The notes beneath the pieces are model-generated. The model was not told the DNA's origin, did not search any database, and saw only the letters and a program-made list of their open reading frames with translations. A stretch of 64,000 nt of DNA, taken from the NCBI GenBank assembly GCA_028551475.1, contig CM052355.1, forward strand, positions 18,249,543 to 18,313,542, written 5' to 3'. Origin of the DNA: Casuarina equisetifolia (Eukaryota > Streptophyta > Magnoliopsida > Fagales > Casuarinaceae). Position numbers and translations under genes: made by a program. Of the stretch, positions 12,137-24,534 are shown piece by piece. Within the stretch, counting starts at the first letter, position 1. Each line of letters opens with the position of its first letter.

Positions 12137-15100
12137 ATGAAGCTCCTCTTCCGCTCCCTTACTGGTTCACCATCCTCCGTTTCCCCTTCCCAAAAATACT
12201 TATTATACCATTTTCCATTCGTTTCTTGATCTTCTTATCGAATTATGTATTTTTCAGGGCACTACAGGTCAGTGGCTCCAGTTCTGGGACGCCGGTACTT
12301 CGCTGCCTCCACTGAAGAATACGCTAAGCGAAATTATGCTGAAAATGCCTCCGAGTATAATACTGTCGTCGGCTCTCTCGCCCAAAAAAGGTAGCAATCT
12401 TTTACTGGGAACAAAAGCCTTTAGTTCGTTTAAACTTTATGATCCATCTCTGTGTATGTGTGACAGGAATTTCTTGCTGAGGGATGTGTACGATGACATG
12501 ATGCTGGATGGGGTGCAGCCCACGAGGGACATTTTCCACTCGTTGATAGTAGGCACAATGAAAGGCGGGCGCTTGGAGGACGGTTTCTATTTCAAGGATC
12601 AAATGGAAGTCATGGGTTTGCTTCCCGATGTATGTTTCTCTGTTCTTTACTATGGATCGTGTTGTTTAGTATGAGTGATACTTACTTAAATGTGGATGGT
12701 TGAGGCTCTGCATGGGGTTCAGTTGGTGCTTAAAAATATGTCACTAGCAGATAAGAAACCCATTTGGTTTTCCTGCGCGAATGTTGGTTTGACTTCCGAA
12801 TTGAATGAAATCTAACTGGTTATACATTTTGGGATCTTTCCTATTGCTGTTTGAAATCTCGCAAGTAGGATAAAGTTGCCGGTTTGATGTTTGTTTTGTG
12901 CAAGAGTTTCTTCTCCATGACGAAAGGAATACGCGGCTTGGTTGATTACTTTTAAATGGTATTTGGAAATTAGGTTCGATCTGCTGGAAGTTTGAGGCCA
13001 TTGTTTTTGAGAATGGTGTTGTGAATTACAAACGAGCTTATAGATTCAGTACTATTATTTTTCCCGTGCTTATTCTCTGTGTGTGTGTTTTAGTGGGCAT
13101 GGAAGTAGGTCGCTGCTTTCCTCTGCGCCAAATAATGAATCTTGTCCCTTTTGAAGTTCTTTTTCCTGTAGGTGGGAGATTTATTCTTGTAATGCTGCAT
13201 ATTTAGGTTGATGAGATTTTAATTTGTTTCAACAGCATGAAAGTCCTATTTGTCCAGTAAATAAGCTGATCCATAGTATTTTCATTTGCTCTGTCTTCTC
13301 TTTTTGAGTCAAGATTTCATATATGTGATCAGACTTGTTATTAATCAAATTGTTTTTGTCATGGCTGTTACAGGTTAGTTTGTACAACATTTTGATCTCA
13401 TTATGTGCGAAAAGCAGTAAATCTGACCAGGCAATCCAGGTATCTTTAGTTAACTTCTACTAAAGATAATATTTCATTTCATGCCATTAGGAGTATAACT
13501 GGACCATTTTGTTGACAAAGTTTGCTTCCTGAATAAAAGATTTTGGAGGAAATGAAGAATTCTGAAGTAAAGCCAAATGCGCAAACTTATGTCTGTCTAC
13601 TCAATGCATGTGCAGCAGCTGGCAGATTAGATCGAGTGTATGCTGCTTCTTCTTTGAGCTGTCTTGTTGGCATATGTAGGTGCATCTAAGCACAAAAATT
13701 TTCTTTATTCCAATCTGCACTTTGATGTGACAGGTATGCAATTGTCCGTGATATGACTGCAGCTGGCGTTGGGTTGAACAAGTTCTGCTATGCAGGACTG
13801 ATAGCTGCACATAAGAACAAGACACCTGTAGCAGATGATTTTGCTACCAAGGTAGTTATTAAATATGTTTCTCTGCTTTAATTAGTTATCTTGTTTCATT
13901 TTTGGAATTTATTTAATATTAAGCTTTCCTAGGTCATTGAGTTTGTGGAGCGGTCCAAGGAGTCTTTGGAAGTTGACAGAACGAGTGTCACCGCTGAAAA
14001 TTTGATGATGGGTGTCTCAGAGGAGGAGTTGTATAATTTACCCACTGGTCAATATGTCCATAGGCGTGGAAATTTTTTGAATAGGCAACTAACTGTTTAT
14101 CATGTCGCACTTCATGCTTGCGCAGAGCTCGGAAATGTAGAGGTACTAGCTGGTAGCCCTGATTCTGTCTTAATTTCACAGGTTAAGCTAGAGTGACACC
14201 TTCTACCTCTTATCTTGTGTCTGTTCTTGAACATTTTTTCTAACAGTTGTAGAATTAGCTAAAACCTTACAGTTAACATATTACTTCATAAGCGTTGTTC
14301 GGTTTTGCTTTTTATCACCATCAGTGATGTTCTAATATATTCTGACATTCTCTCCTATATGTTTTTTATTCATCTGTAAAAAAGAAAAAAAAATGCACTT
14401 ATCTTATCATTTTCAAAGTTGTCATCACGGCAGGAAATTAGTTAGCTCAATGCTTAGTTTTGGATGGAAAATTTCCTCATGACTTGTTGCTGCCTTGTTG
14501 CAGTCTTCATTTATATCAATAATTATATACCTTACCAACTAGAAGCCCAGGCAAACACTATAGATACGAAGTTGTAATTGGAATTCCTTGCTTATTGATT
14601 ATTAATTCTTCTTTATAATTTCTAGCATTAGTGGTTTATGAAGACAAGGAACTGTACTTTCGTCTAATTCATTTTTTCATGATTTGCTTTAATGCATTCA
14701 AAATTAGATTTTTGTTTTTTGAATGCTATATAAAGTATTTTTCTGGTAATAAAAGTGCACTTAATTAACTATCATGGCAGGTGATGGAAACTCTGTCGGA
14801 AATGCTGAAGAATGATGGAATAACTCCTGATGTCTTCATTGTTATTCAAACTATGAGGTAAATGGCTGTTACTAATTTCTAAAGCAATAATTACTAAAAT
14901 GAACCATGGACTTCTGTGGATGCGGAAAATACTAAGGCACATGTACAAGTATATGTTTACTCGTACAATAAGAGATAGTTAACAACATTATTTAATGTTC
15001 ATTTCTTCATGCAAGGGTGCTTTCTATCTTGTGGTTCATACTTGCAGTGTAAGGAGAAAAGATCTTTCTCTCAGTTTATTGGATCTCTTTTTGGGGCAAG

Positions 15101-18005
15101 CCTTTTTTGCATGCATCTTTTCCATGTTATATTACTAGAAGATTCAGTTGTCCTAGAAATGCAGACATTCCATCTAACAAGGTTAAGAATCTCAATTCAT
15201 TGATCTTCCCGATAATTGCTCAAATGGGGATCCTTGCCATGGAATATTTGGTGCAGAGAGCACGTTAATCTCAATTCCAAATTTGATGTTAATAAGATGA
15301 TATTCTCCTCTTGGGTGCAGCGGACAAATTATGTCAAAACCCAATTGCTCATTCTCCTAAACTGGTTGATACATATGACCAGTGTCCCTTGATCATGTTG
15401 GGCCGGATCCATTTAAGTCAACTTGCCCAAAATCTATGCTATGGTTTTAGAGGACAACTGAACCATTGATTTTTGTTATTTATGTTGTGGAAAGCTGCAT
15501 ACAGGTAGGCATTTTGCAGAAACAATATGCTCTGGTTACCTTACCTGCAAGTGCTGCAAAAGGTGATAAGATTCCAATACTGCTTCTTATGGTTACATGG
15601 TACTTTTTAAGTGACAACTACATGTGATGAGTGTGCGTGAACACACAAAGCATTCATCTATGGTATCATATAACTTGCCTTAGTTTGAGTTGATCTGCAT
15701 TGATCAACTTTTAAGTTTGCCCCATGGTACGAGGAAAATTGATTTTGGATGTCTATTACAAATAGACTTACATCCAAGCTAATTGCACTGCCGATGGTCA
15801 AGTGAAATTGCCCCTTCGCCCAGTATGGTCTGTATCTTCTCAGTGAATACCTCATGGGTTTAATTTGATGTATATGTTTGGTTCTTAAGAGGCCACTTGC
15901 ACAGGCTGATTCAAGCAGGACGCACTTCCTAATACCTATATAGGGGTGGGTGTGTGTATTTATGAAGAGAGCCCAAGAAATGCAGTACAGCCAAGTTATT
16001 ATGGGAATGAGGGAACAGAGAGAAGCACCGGGGGGGAAGGGGATTGGGGGGGGGGGGGGGGGGGGGGGGTGTGGGCAGGCGGGGTTGTTGCAGGTGTCCC
16101 TACATGGAGTTGTGGGTGTCCCTGCATGGGTGGTTGAGTATACACACCGGATGGTGCTTTTGCCGTTTCTTTTATCATATCTTACTGTTTATTTTTGGCC
16201 ACCTCACTGCAAATGTATTTATAATTTCTTCCACTACCATTTATATGTAGGTGCTATCTACGTTCTGGAGACATAGATCGTGGTCTTAAAACTTTTGAAG
16301 ACTATATGAACTCAGGAAGGCCTCCTACAATAGATCTATATATGGTAAGTTTTTGAACAAATACAATATCTCCACTATGCTTAGACGTGTTCTTCTCTAT
16401 ATCTGAATGTTTTTGCATTTTTAAATATTCTTGACAAAGATGAGGATTTACATTTTGCTTGGTTATGACATCCTGATATCTTATTGGCATATAACTGTCT
16501 TGATGATGCTGCAGTAATTTATCACAGAAATTTAGATGAGATCAGTTTTCTTTGGTGGAATGTAGAACACAACATTTTAGAACACTTCCACCCTTTCGTA
16601 AATTTCCCGTGTCCCATCATTGTTGGACAACGTGTAGACTTGCCTGGATGCCACAGTGACTATGCAATTGGCCATTTTCTAGAATAAATAATTTAGTAGC
16701 TTTGTACTTTAACCGACATAGCAATTTCCTCCAGTCTGTTTTTTTATTTGTCCGTGAAAAGCTGATCTTTATATTTTATTTAATGTTGAAACAATTCGGG
16801 ATCATCATATGGATGTTAAACTACTGTAACTTATGTGATTGTAGGCACTAGTCGAGGGAGCCATGATTGGCTACACTCCCAAGGGAATGCAAATTGCTCA
16901 AGACACATTGGTTGGTTAAATTAATATAGCTTCTTAAGTAAGTCCTGATTATGGTCATTGTCTTGATCTTTATTATTCACTGCGTGGTTTCCATGCTATG
17001 CAGGTAGCTATGAATTCCAGGGGATTCTACCTTGCCCAAAACGTGGGAAGTGATCTCCTATTTTTTGCTTCTGGAGAAAAGGTTTGCAGATACTTTGTCT
17101 TTTTAGTTGATTAGATTTCTTGTGGCTAGTTTCTATGGAGAAGGGATATTGTGTTATTATCCTGGATCCACGTACTCTATCTGTCTTCCCAGTATCCATG
17201 TTTTGGTTCATTCTGTATACTTTTCTGCTTAAATTGTTAATATTTGCTGCAGACTGGTGGCTACAGTGTTGCCAACTATATATGGGATTTGATGCAAGCT
17301 TGGAAAGTTACCCCATCACTGCGTGCCGTTGAGGCATATTACAAGGGCTTAAAAGTGAGTTTCTTGCATACCAAATTTTGGTTTCTCATCGGAGGTTTTC
17401 CCTTGGTGCTTCTATATTAGATGGCATTTTTAATTCCAAGTTTCAAAGAAATTCTACCTACGTGGTAAATTGCAAATTACTCTGGATTTTAATTAAGAAA
17501 TTGTTGTAGTTAGTTTTGAGAAGGTAGTTGAAATCTTTAAATAGAAAAAGCTACAAACTGTTGTTTGGGTGCGAGTGGAACATTAATTTATAAGTTTTTT
17601 GCTAGGGTTTAGATGGGTAATATTGGTTGTTAATTGAAGGCTATGCTAGAAGGAGGCACACACATCATTTCCTGCCTTGTTTGAAGCATTCGTATACATT
17701 TAAGACATGAATTTGTTGAGAATGGATTGTTTTCGCGACGTGATAAGAACTTGGAATTGTTTTGAAGTTTTTAAATTTTGTGCCTTGCTCTTCCGAGGTT
17801 CATCCATATGCTGCCAAATTCTTTTGTCTGGCCATGTTGAACTCATCACAGAATTGAACATCTCTTAATATTTGAGCTATGTGAATATTCACGCATCCAT
17901 TTTGTTTTGAAATTTCAGGAACGTCAGATACCTGAAGATGATCCACGACTGTTACTAGTTTCTCAGATTTACGATAATCTTCGCCGGCGAGCAGGACGAG
18001 GTTAG
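12137..18005 (+). CDS. Mitochondrial-type PPR protein, copy B (complete, At4g35850-like)
   Basis: Thirteen exons give 439 aa with every frame open: 12137-12164, 12258-12390, 12467-12629, 13374-13439, 13540-13637, 13734-13851, 13933-14142, 14781-14857, 16251-16344, 16845-16910, 17004-17081, 17253-17354 and 17919-18005 (TAG). The N-terminus (MKLLFRSLTGHYRSVAPVLG) is Arg/Ser-rich without acidic residues, as in a mitochondrial presequence. P-type PPR units lie at about residues 55-89 (VYDDMMLDGVQPTRDIFHSL), 109-143, 144-178 and partly beyond. Residues 200-439 form a less repetitive C-terminal half with a second PPR-like pair around 273-330 and the ending QIYDNLRRRAGRG. PPR proteins bind organellar RNA; the exact target is unknown. 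From memory it matches the Arabidopsis At4g35850 family in length and order. The RABB1 gene lies convergently downstream, but the two are now separated by about 15 kb because of transposons. Confidence 0.92.
14890..15805. other. Indel segment in PPR-B intron 8 (about 0.9 kb absent from copy A)
   Basis: The intron between exons 8 and 9 is 1,393 bp in copy B but 504 bp in copy A (722-1,225). Alignment breaks after gcaat.att near 14,885 and resumes at the ccagtatggt.tgtatcttctcag block near 15,820 (801 in copy A). The extra segment shows no open frame, terminal repeat or target duplication that I can see, so it could be an insertion in B or a deletion in A. Confidence 0.6.
16046..16069. repeat. 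G homopolymer in PPR-B intron 8
   Basis: About 24 consecutive G, preceded by shorter G runs from 16,030. Homopolymers of this length are often mis-sized in assemblies, so the length is uncertain. The same position in copy A carries the GT/GA microsatellite. Confidence 0.95.
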
Positions 18006-18640
18006 CGGATCATAGGAAAGATGTATTTGTTGAATAATAATGTTTTGATGTAAGGCAAAACTAATTTTTTCCAAAATGTATTTTGTAGGCTTTATTAAAA
18101 TATTATGCCTTTTAAAGTCCTAACTTATGCAGACTAGATATTTCAAAAGAAAAAAAAAAATTCAATCCACAGTTAACAGCCAGAAAGCAATCCAACCTAG
18201 ACCCAGGCAGAAAGTTCGAACAACGCATTTTAACGTACGAAAAGGCGCAAGCCCAGAAGATTATGCAGCCCTAGATTAGAAAAACACTAAACTACAAGGG
18301 CGACCTAGAAGACGTGTGACCCGTAAACCCCTTGATGTGGGCTTCTTGCAAATCGTTCCTAAACAGCGTTGCCCCACACCAAAATCCATTTGGCCTGAGG
18401 AAGACGATTCAGGAAGGTTGGGACTATGATGCCGACAACAAAATGGTAGGAAGGGTAGCTTGAATTGGAAGAAAAATAGTAAACTGGAGCCGCGTCCCTT
18501 GAAGCATCCAGATTGATGAAGAAGAAAAACTCGACCGGCAGAGTTGGCTTCCATCCAAACCCTAAAAGAAACAGGTTAAACCTAGCGGAAATCAAAGATT
18601 GAGGCTTGATATAGTGCCCTGTTTTATGCATCTCCAGGAT
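18006..18640. other. PPR-B 3' end and unassigned insert at the left edge of the nested block
   Basis: Similarity to the PPR-A 3' flank is lost near 18,058, which marks the left edge of the foreign block. 18,160-18,620 is GC-richer than its surroundings, carries an A-rich run near 18,150 and has a 92-codon minus-strand frame without recognisable motifs. It interrupts the minus-strand copia RNase H reading at about 18,620, where LGDSLLSW is followed by unrelated sequence. It may be the tail of another retroposon. No LTR of the host copia was found here. Confidence 0.45.
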
Positions 18641-20200
18641 AGTAATGAGTCTCCAAGCTTAATGTAGAAAATTGTGACTGATCTTCGGCTCATGGGGCAT
18701 CTCTTATAATTAGCATCACAATAAGCTTGTAAATTAAAATTACCTTTTGATCTCATAAGTACGTGCAAACCAAGAGATCACTTAAAATACCTAACAACAC
18801 GAAGAGTAGCCTCCTAAAGAGAGTGCTTGGACACATGCATAAACTAACTTAAGATTTGAATCACATAACATATATCTAGTTTTGTAATGGTGAGATAAAT
18901 CAATTTCCCACAAGGCTTTGGTATCTAGTACTATCGTATTCTTGACTAGTAAGAGGATTATCTTGCTCCATAAGAGTATTGGTGGGCCTTCATCTTGATA
19001 GACCATAATGATTTATGAGTCTAATCCATATTTTCTTTAACTTACATCCAAGATATGATCTTGCAAACTTTAATCCCAAGAAAATACTTAACCATCCTAA
19101 GATCTTTCATATGAAATCTTGAGTGTAGATAGGCCTTCAAGGCTATAATAGACTCTTCACCTCTTCCCATAATGATCATGTGATCTACATATATGCTTTA
19201 TCATTTTTCCTCATCTCTTCCTATAATGTAGTCATTATAAGATTGTCGAAAAGCACTATCAATGAGATCCTTTGCAAACTACTAAAACCACTATCAAGAA
19301 GCTTATTTTATTGTATAGAAACACTTACATAACAAGCATACTTTGTTGCCTCTCCTATGTTAGATCCCTTTTTACAACCCTTTTGTACACCTTAGCATTC
19401 AGATCATCTTAGAGAAAGATATTAAGGACATCCATCTTTCTCGTTAATGCTTTATGACCAAAATTGTCAAAACACGCATGATCACCATCTTACCAACCAA
19501 CATAAAAGTCTCATGATAATTGATCCCTTCTTGTTGGTATATCCCTTAGCCACCAACCACACTTAATAAATTTTATAATCCTATTTATTATTGGTAATTC
19601 AAATGGCTTTGACACCATTTTATTAGGGATTCAAGCAACTTTGATACCACTTATAGGAAATTCAACAAGATTGCATCACCTATATAAAGATGAACATAAA
19701 ACCATAGGAACACACACATCTAAAATAGTGGATTTAAAAGTTTTATACCAACATAATGTCTTATACCTTTTGCAATTTCTCCTCATTAGATTTTATTGTA
19801 CTTTTTCTTTCATCTTGTGGATTCTCTTACTAACTAGAATTGATGAGAGAGACTTTCTTGGCCCCCAAGAGGATTTCCTTTACTTGCCCTTTATATTTCT
19901 TTATTCTCCTTTCATTTATAAACCAACACTAAGGGAATCCTAGACAAATACTATTAAAAAGACCTATTATAACAATAAGATAGAAATTCTAGTCAAATAC
20001 TGCTAAGAAAACCTATTATATTAATATTATATTTGATCTTGTACATTCATTTGTAGTCAATGGGTCTTTGACTTGCAAGCAAATAAATTAGATCCCATGT
20101 ATGGTTAAATTCTAAAGCCTTGATTTCTTTAACAATAACAACACACCACCTAGGATTGTAAACTACCTTTTCATAAATAGATAGCTCTATGGTGGTTGAG
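18620..20200 (-). mobile_element. Ty1/copia reverse transcriptase and RNase H fragment (3' part of the host element)
   Basis: Read on the minus strand from about 20,200 downwards: VKEIKALEFNHTWDLIYLL (about 20,140) and the RT start RPIDYK, then LVAKGYT (about 19,545). The RT core is YVDHMII at about 19,171-19,191, where copia elements have YVDD, so the catalytic second Asp is lost. It continues through FHMKDLRMVKYFLGIKV (about 19,090), LRGLHVLMRSK-type RNase H sequence and YIKLGDSLLSW (about 18,640). Stops and frameshifts are frequent. It is interrupted at 19,590-19,985 by an LTR-like insertion. It belongs with the integrase at 22,880-23,600 and the LTR at 32,039-32,272. Confidence 0.85.
19590..19985 (-). 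mobile_element. LTR-like insertion within the copia reverse transcriptase
   Basis: This segment separates the RT stretches KYNIN and IIKF, which are adjacent in intact copia proteins. On the minus strand it contains TGGTATCAAAG at about 19,650 and a second TGGTGTCAAAGCC at about 19,613, both like primer-binding sites, so it probably holds an LTR end plus PBS of another element. The motif cctatt occurs on both sides and may be the target duplication. The interior 19,945-20,010 contains a roughly 53-bp tandem duplication around aaacctattata. Confidence 0.5.
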
Positions 20201-20900
20201 ATAGAGGCAAAAAAATGGCCATGCTAATAGAGATAATCTATGGTGGAATAATACATAAGATATGAGATGTGAAGTGTGTGCAGCAAGGTTGAAGCAAACA
20301 TAGTCAATGGTCCAAGTGAGTGGTCAATGAGATTGTTATGATCGACATGGCTGGACAACCATGAGTTAATAAGGCACAATAGTAGTATTGGGATCTATGG
20401 GTGCTTTAGGTATGGACAAAGTATTATGACCTTGTTATGGATGTGTAATAGGTCTGGTGGGCAATGACGTTGATCCCTTTACCTTAATGTTAAGTGAGAG
20501 TGAGAGTGAGAGTGAGATTGTATGACCATTGACTAAAATGTTACATGTGTTATGTATTATGTCTAAGTGATCATAAAGCCTAGATGCAAATGCTTATAGA
20601 AAAGGAAAAAAAATGTCCTCATTGATCACATCATGACCAATTAGAAAATGGTTTCCTTTATGATTATATAGACAATAAACCTTTTATGAGATAGACCATT
20701 ATATAAAAAATGCATGTAATGACTGTAGAACCAAGCTTATTGCCTTGAGAATTTCTAGGCCTTAATACAAGGTACAAAACTTATAATGGACAAAAGGTCA
20801 ATATAGAATATACTAAAATCATAGTGTCGAAGAATCTACATTTAGACAAGAAAGAACTAATTAAGCAAGTTGCCACTCAAGTACTTGAGCATTTCATTAT
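20200..20900. other. Unassigned AT-rich stretch with (GAGTGA)n
   Basis: Lies between the copia RT and the recognisable LINE sequence. A short (gtgaga)n microsatellite is at about 20,490-20,516. It may include the decayed copia region between integrase and RT, and the upstream part of the LINE. Nothing codes clearly. Confidence 0.4.
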
Positions 20901-22870
20901 TTAAAAGTATGAGTTGAATTCATTATTTCAATGAATTCATTATTTCGATGAGATGGTAGATGTAATAGCTAACATAGAGCAAAACTGGAAGTCTAAATTC
21001 TTATCTTAAGGGAGTAAGTTGACATTGATTAAAAGTGTTCTTTCTTCTACATTAATTCACATAATTTTTTATTATTAAGTTTCCTTAGATGATGCTATAA
21101 AAGATTATAGAATCATGGCCTAGTTTATATGTTGGGGATGGACACATCACTCACTAGGTTAACTAGGAACCAATCTGCACACCATTAGAAAAAAGGTGGC
21201 TTAAGAGTTTGTAATCTAGTGCAAACTATATAGGCCTTGTAGACAATGTTTGCATGGAGATTTGTTCAAGTTAAGTTATTGTGAGCTTATGAGATGGAAT
21301 ATAAGCATCCAATGGAGGCCATTAGGAAAAGTAAGAAAAATACACACGCTAGCACAGAAAATGCTAATGTCTTCTTTTAAATATACTATAAAGCATGGTA
21401 GATGAATTATTAGGGAGGATCAATGGTCATTTTGAAAAAATAACAAATTAAGAAAACTCCTTTGGTATACTTTATGCCTTTAATTGGATATAATAATTTA
21501 GGAAGCATTACAAAATCCAAACTTGCAAAAAAAAGCTAATAAGATTACAAGTAATCAAGATGATGATCGGCTTGTTTATGAACTCAGTGCTTCAAGTGTT
21601 TTCTTGGCTTCCTTAGTATATCATGAAAAAAGACTAAAGAAGATTAAAGTTATGTTGGTTAACTTTTTATGGAACAAGTTTGTCCTTCCCAATATTGGTT
21701 TATTTATGTAAAAGTTCTATGAGATTCAATAGAGTGGAATATGTAAAGGAAGGGAATACAGATGGCCTTTAGATGCTATTGTTATGTGAGGGCTCAAAGG
21801 TAGATTATGGACCATTTCTTCATGCATAATGAGCTAGTACAATGGATTTGAAGGAGTTTTTGAGACATCCTAAAGGTACAAGTTTGCTTTACTTTTATTT
21901 TAGAATTTGTTTTCTTGTGCTATTTAGATGCCTTTCGGCAGAACCAAGGGAAAGCTATTTTTGCCATCTTGGGAAGCATTATTGTGTAGAGTTTATGGCT
22001 AACTAGGAACTTGATGGAGCACAACGGTAAATCTATGTCCTTATTCAAAATTAACAAAGACATCACAAACTAGATGTTTCAATTGTTCATGCTTCTCTAA
22101 GTGAAAGTACATGCAAGTTTTCGTGATCAAATATTCTTATCTATTTTAAAAGTTTCTATGATGTATCTTCCATTTAGAAAAGTATTTTGGGTCAATTGGC
22201 AACCTCCCACTCTTGGTGTATATAAGCTTAACACAAATGGCTTAAGCATCATGAGTAACAAGGTTGGAGAAAGAGTATTACGAGATCATATTTGAAGTAT
22301 TCTCTTAGCCTTCTTAACAAAGTTTATTCTAGGAAGTAGTGTAGATGTAGAGGCCTACACTTTGTTGGTAAGCGTTAAAATATGTTACAAATAAAATCAA
22401 GTACCCCATGCATTAAGTCCAATTCATTTTACTTGGTTCAATATTTACTTAAAAAATGGAGGACTTCTTGGAAAATAGAGTATTTAATTCACCAATGTTT
22501 ATCTATAATCCCTTTGCTAGTGGTTATGCAACATGTCTATTGTGAGAGAAATGCAGTAGTAAATAATCTTGCCAATAATGGACACATAATTTATAATCTT
22601 AGAATTTTTTATCAACTTGGATCATCATCACAAACATACCTAGTTGTCTTCAAGAAAGACTAATTAGGATTAGGTAAGTATAGGTTACTGTATAAAGTGT
22701 ATATGATGCCCGATGTACTTCATGTAGTGTGACATGAAGGCTTTTTAGCCAATTTTGAAGGATTAGGTTTATACCTTATCCTTTATATTTATTTGTGATA
22801 TGGTTATTATGTCTAGCTTCATTGTTTTTAATAAAACACCCTAAGGGTTTCTTTAAAAAAAAAAAAAAAA
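20900..22870 (+). mobile_element. Non-LTR retrotransposon (LINE, L1-type) 3' portion with poly(A) tail
   Basis: Plus-strand fragments match the C-terminal part of plant LINE ORF2: GSKLTLIKSVLSS near 21,010, CWGWTHHSLG near 21,135, and the RVT_3-type RNase H start VNWQPPTLGVYKLNTNG near 22,190-22,240. The 3' end reads ataaaacaccctaagg followed by 16 A (22,855-22,870), the usual LINE tail. Multiple stops make it inactive. The 5' end is not defined; 5' truncation is usual for LINEs. Minus-strand copia integrase begins immediately after the poly(A), so the LINE is inserted in the copia element. Confidence 0.85.
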
Positions 22871-24534
22871 CTTATTGCATTGGTTAAGATTAATGGTATA
22901 ATAAAGACATTCAGAAACTAATAGATGATGTGGGAGTTTTGTTAATTAAAAAAGTGAATGGGAATACTCATTCACCTTAAAAATGAGCAAGAATGTGAGC
23001 TTGAAACTTAAGTGCATGTACAACATTAAACATATGACAATGGTTCCTCACAAATATCCCATCTTGTTAAGGAGTCTATTGGCAAGAATGTAACAAACAA
23101 TCCTATGAGATTCAAAAAAGAAGGTGCATGAGAACCTAAAAATTTTTTGTGCACAATTGAACCTCATGCATTTTACTATGGTTTCACATAGTGTGGAAAT
23201 CATTACAAAGTTTGTCAAAAAATTAGCCAAAGTATTAGTCTTGAGCTTTAAAAAAAAGTCCATATTCCTTATAAAAAATCATTCATGATGGCAAGGCAAT
23301 ACCTAGCACTAAATCATGTGGGGAATTTATAAAGTGCCCCAAATATCAATATGAATCAACTTAAAAATACTTTGAGTTGACATGGTGCTAGTAGGAATGG
23401 TGAGTATGCATGTTTAGTGAATGGGTGTGTAGGACATGCCCTAATGGATTCTAAAGATGAAGCATCATAATAATTAGGTAATAAATACATCATTGAAGTT
23501 AAAGGATATTTCAAATGTTGGTGCAAAATATTACAACTTATAAAAACTAAATCTTCGTTACATGAATTGCAAAAAGAAAAAAGATACAACATTTTTTATG
23601 ACATAGTCATAGGAGCGCTCCTCCTAAGGTAATGCTAAAAAGTATAGATTTTGACTTATCTTATCTTATCCTACCTAGTCTTGTCAATAAAAACATGATT
23701 CTATCATGGTTATCTAAAGCATACTTGAATGATGATATAAGGTTAGTTTTGAACAATGGTGAATAAATTACATCATTTAAGTGATGCTTATGGCAGCATT
23801 GTCAATATGAGTAATTGGTATGATTTTCTTATTGGGCAAACAATAGTCCTGGGTTCTTATTTGCATGGGTAAAGAAACATAAGGCACTTAAATATACCAG
23901 TTATATAGTTGTTAGCTCTTGAGTTTACAAGCTAACATATATTATAAGAGCAACAAGGGGTTATAAATGCCATATCCATAAAAGATTGTGGTCCCTCATC
24001 CAACATGTTCATTAGCTTCTTAAATTGTAGTGGTATAAGTCTAGACATCACAAATGAGATAGTGTCCCTTTTTACAACCCAAAAAGCCTCTCAAGCCCTT
24101 ATTGTGTATGCACGGTATGATCTCAAATCCTTCTCATAATAATGTATCAAATATTGGGACAAATCCAACAATAAATAAATTACATTGCATGATTAAATCC
24201 AAGCTTTAGCTAAAACACACTCACAAACACACCAATTACAATTAAAGGGACATGGAATAACTATTTAACTATACTACTTTCACTACAAGACAATTATAAA
24301 TAGATTAACAACTATGACTAAGAATAATAAAGCTAATAAGAAAATAATTTTGTTTCTAGATTTTTAAATGCCCTTTTTGATGGCTGAATGTTCCTTTTAT
24401 TTGCTTCCACTTGTTGCCCTAGGTCATTTATTTAGGTTTTTTATTAAGTCATGTGGGCTTAAGCCAAGTCATAACAATGTAAAATGCTTATGTAGAGTGG
24501 AACAAGCAAAGTGAAAAGCAAACATAAGACTATC
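22871..24534 (-). mobile_element. Ty1/copia integrase and upstream region (host element, middle part)
   Basis: On the minus strand the order is as follows: a pre-integrase piece NDVIYSPLFKTNLIS (about 23,740), an H2C2-adjacent piece SSLESIRACPTHPFTKH (about 23,420), LIHIDIWGTL (about 23,325), then integrase with the motif block HCHMFNVVHALKFQAHILAHF (about 23,020) and LINKTPTSS (about 22,930). The frame is broken repeatedly. 24,000-24,534 would be protease or gag but is too decayed to assign. It is the continuation of the 18,620-20,200 fragment across the LINE. Confidence 0.75.

Noticed and set aside
15946-16276. Three overlapping Gly-rich frames
   Set aside because: They exist only because of the G homopolymer in PPR-B intron 8.
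18276-18631. Minus-strand frames of about 90 codons
   Set aside because: No similarity recognised; lies in an unassigned insert with an A-rich edge.
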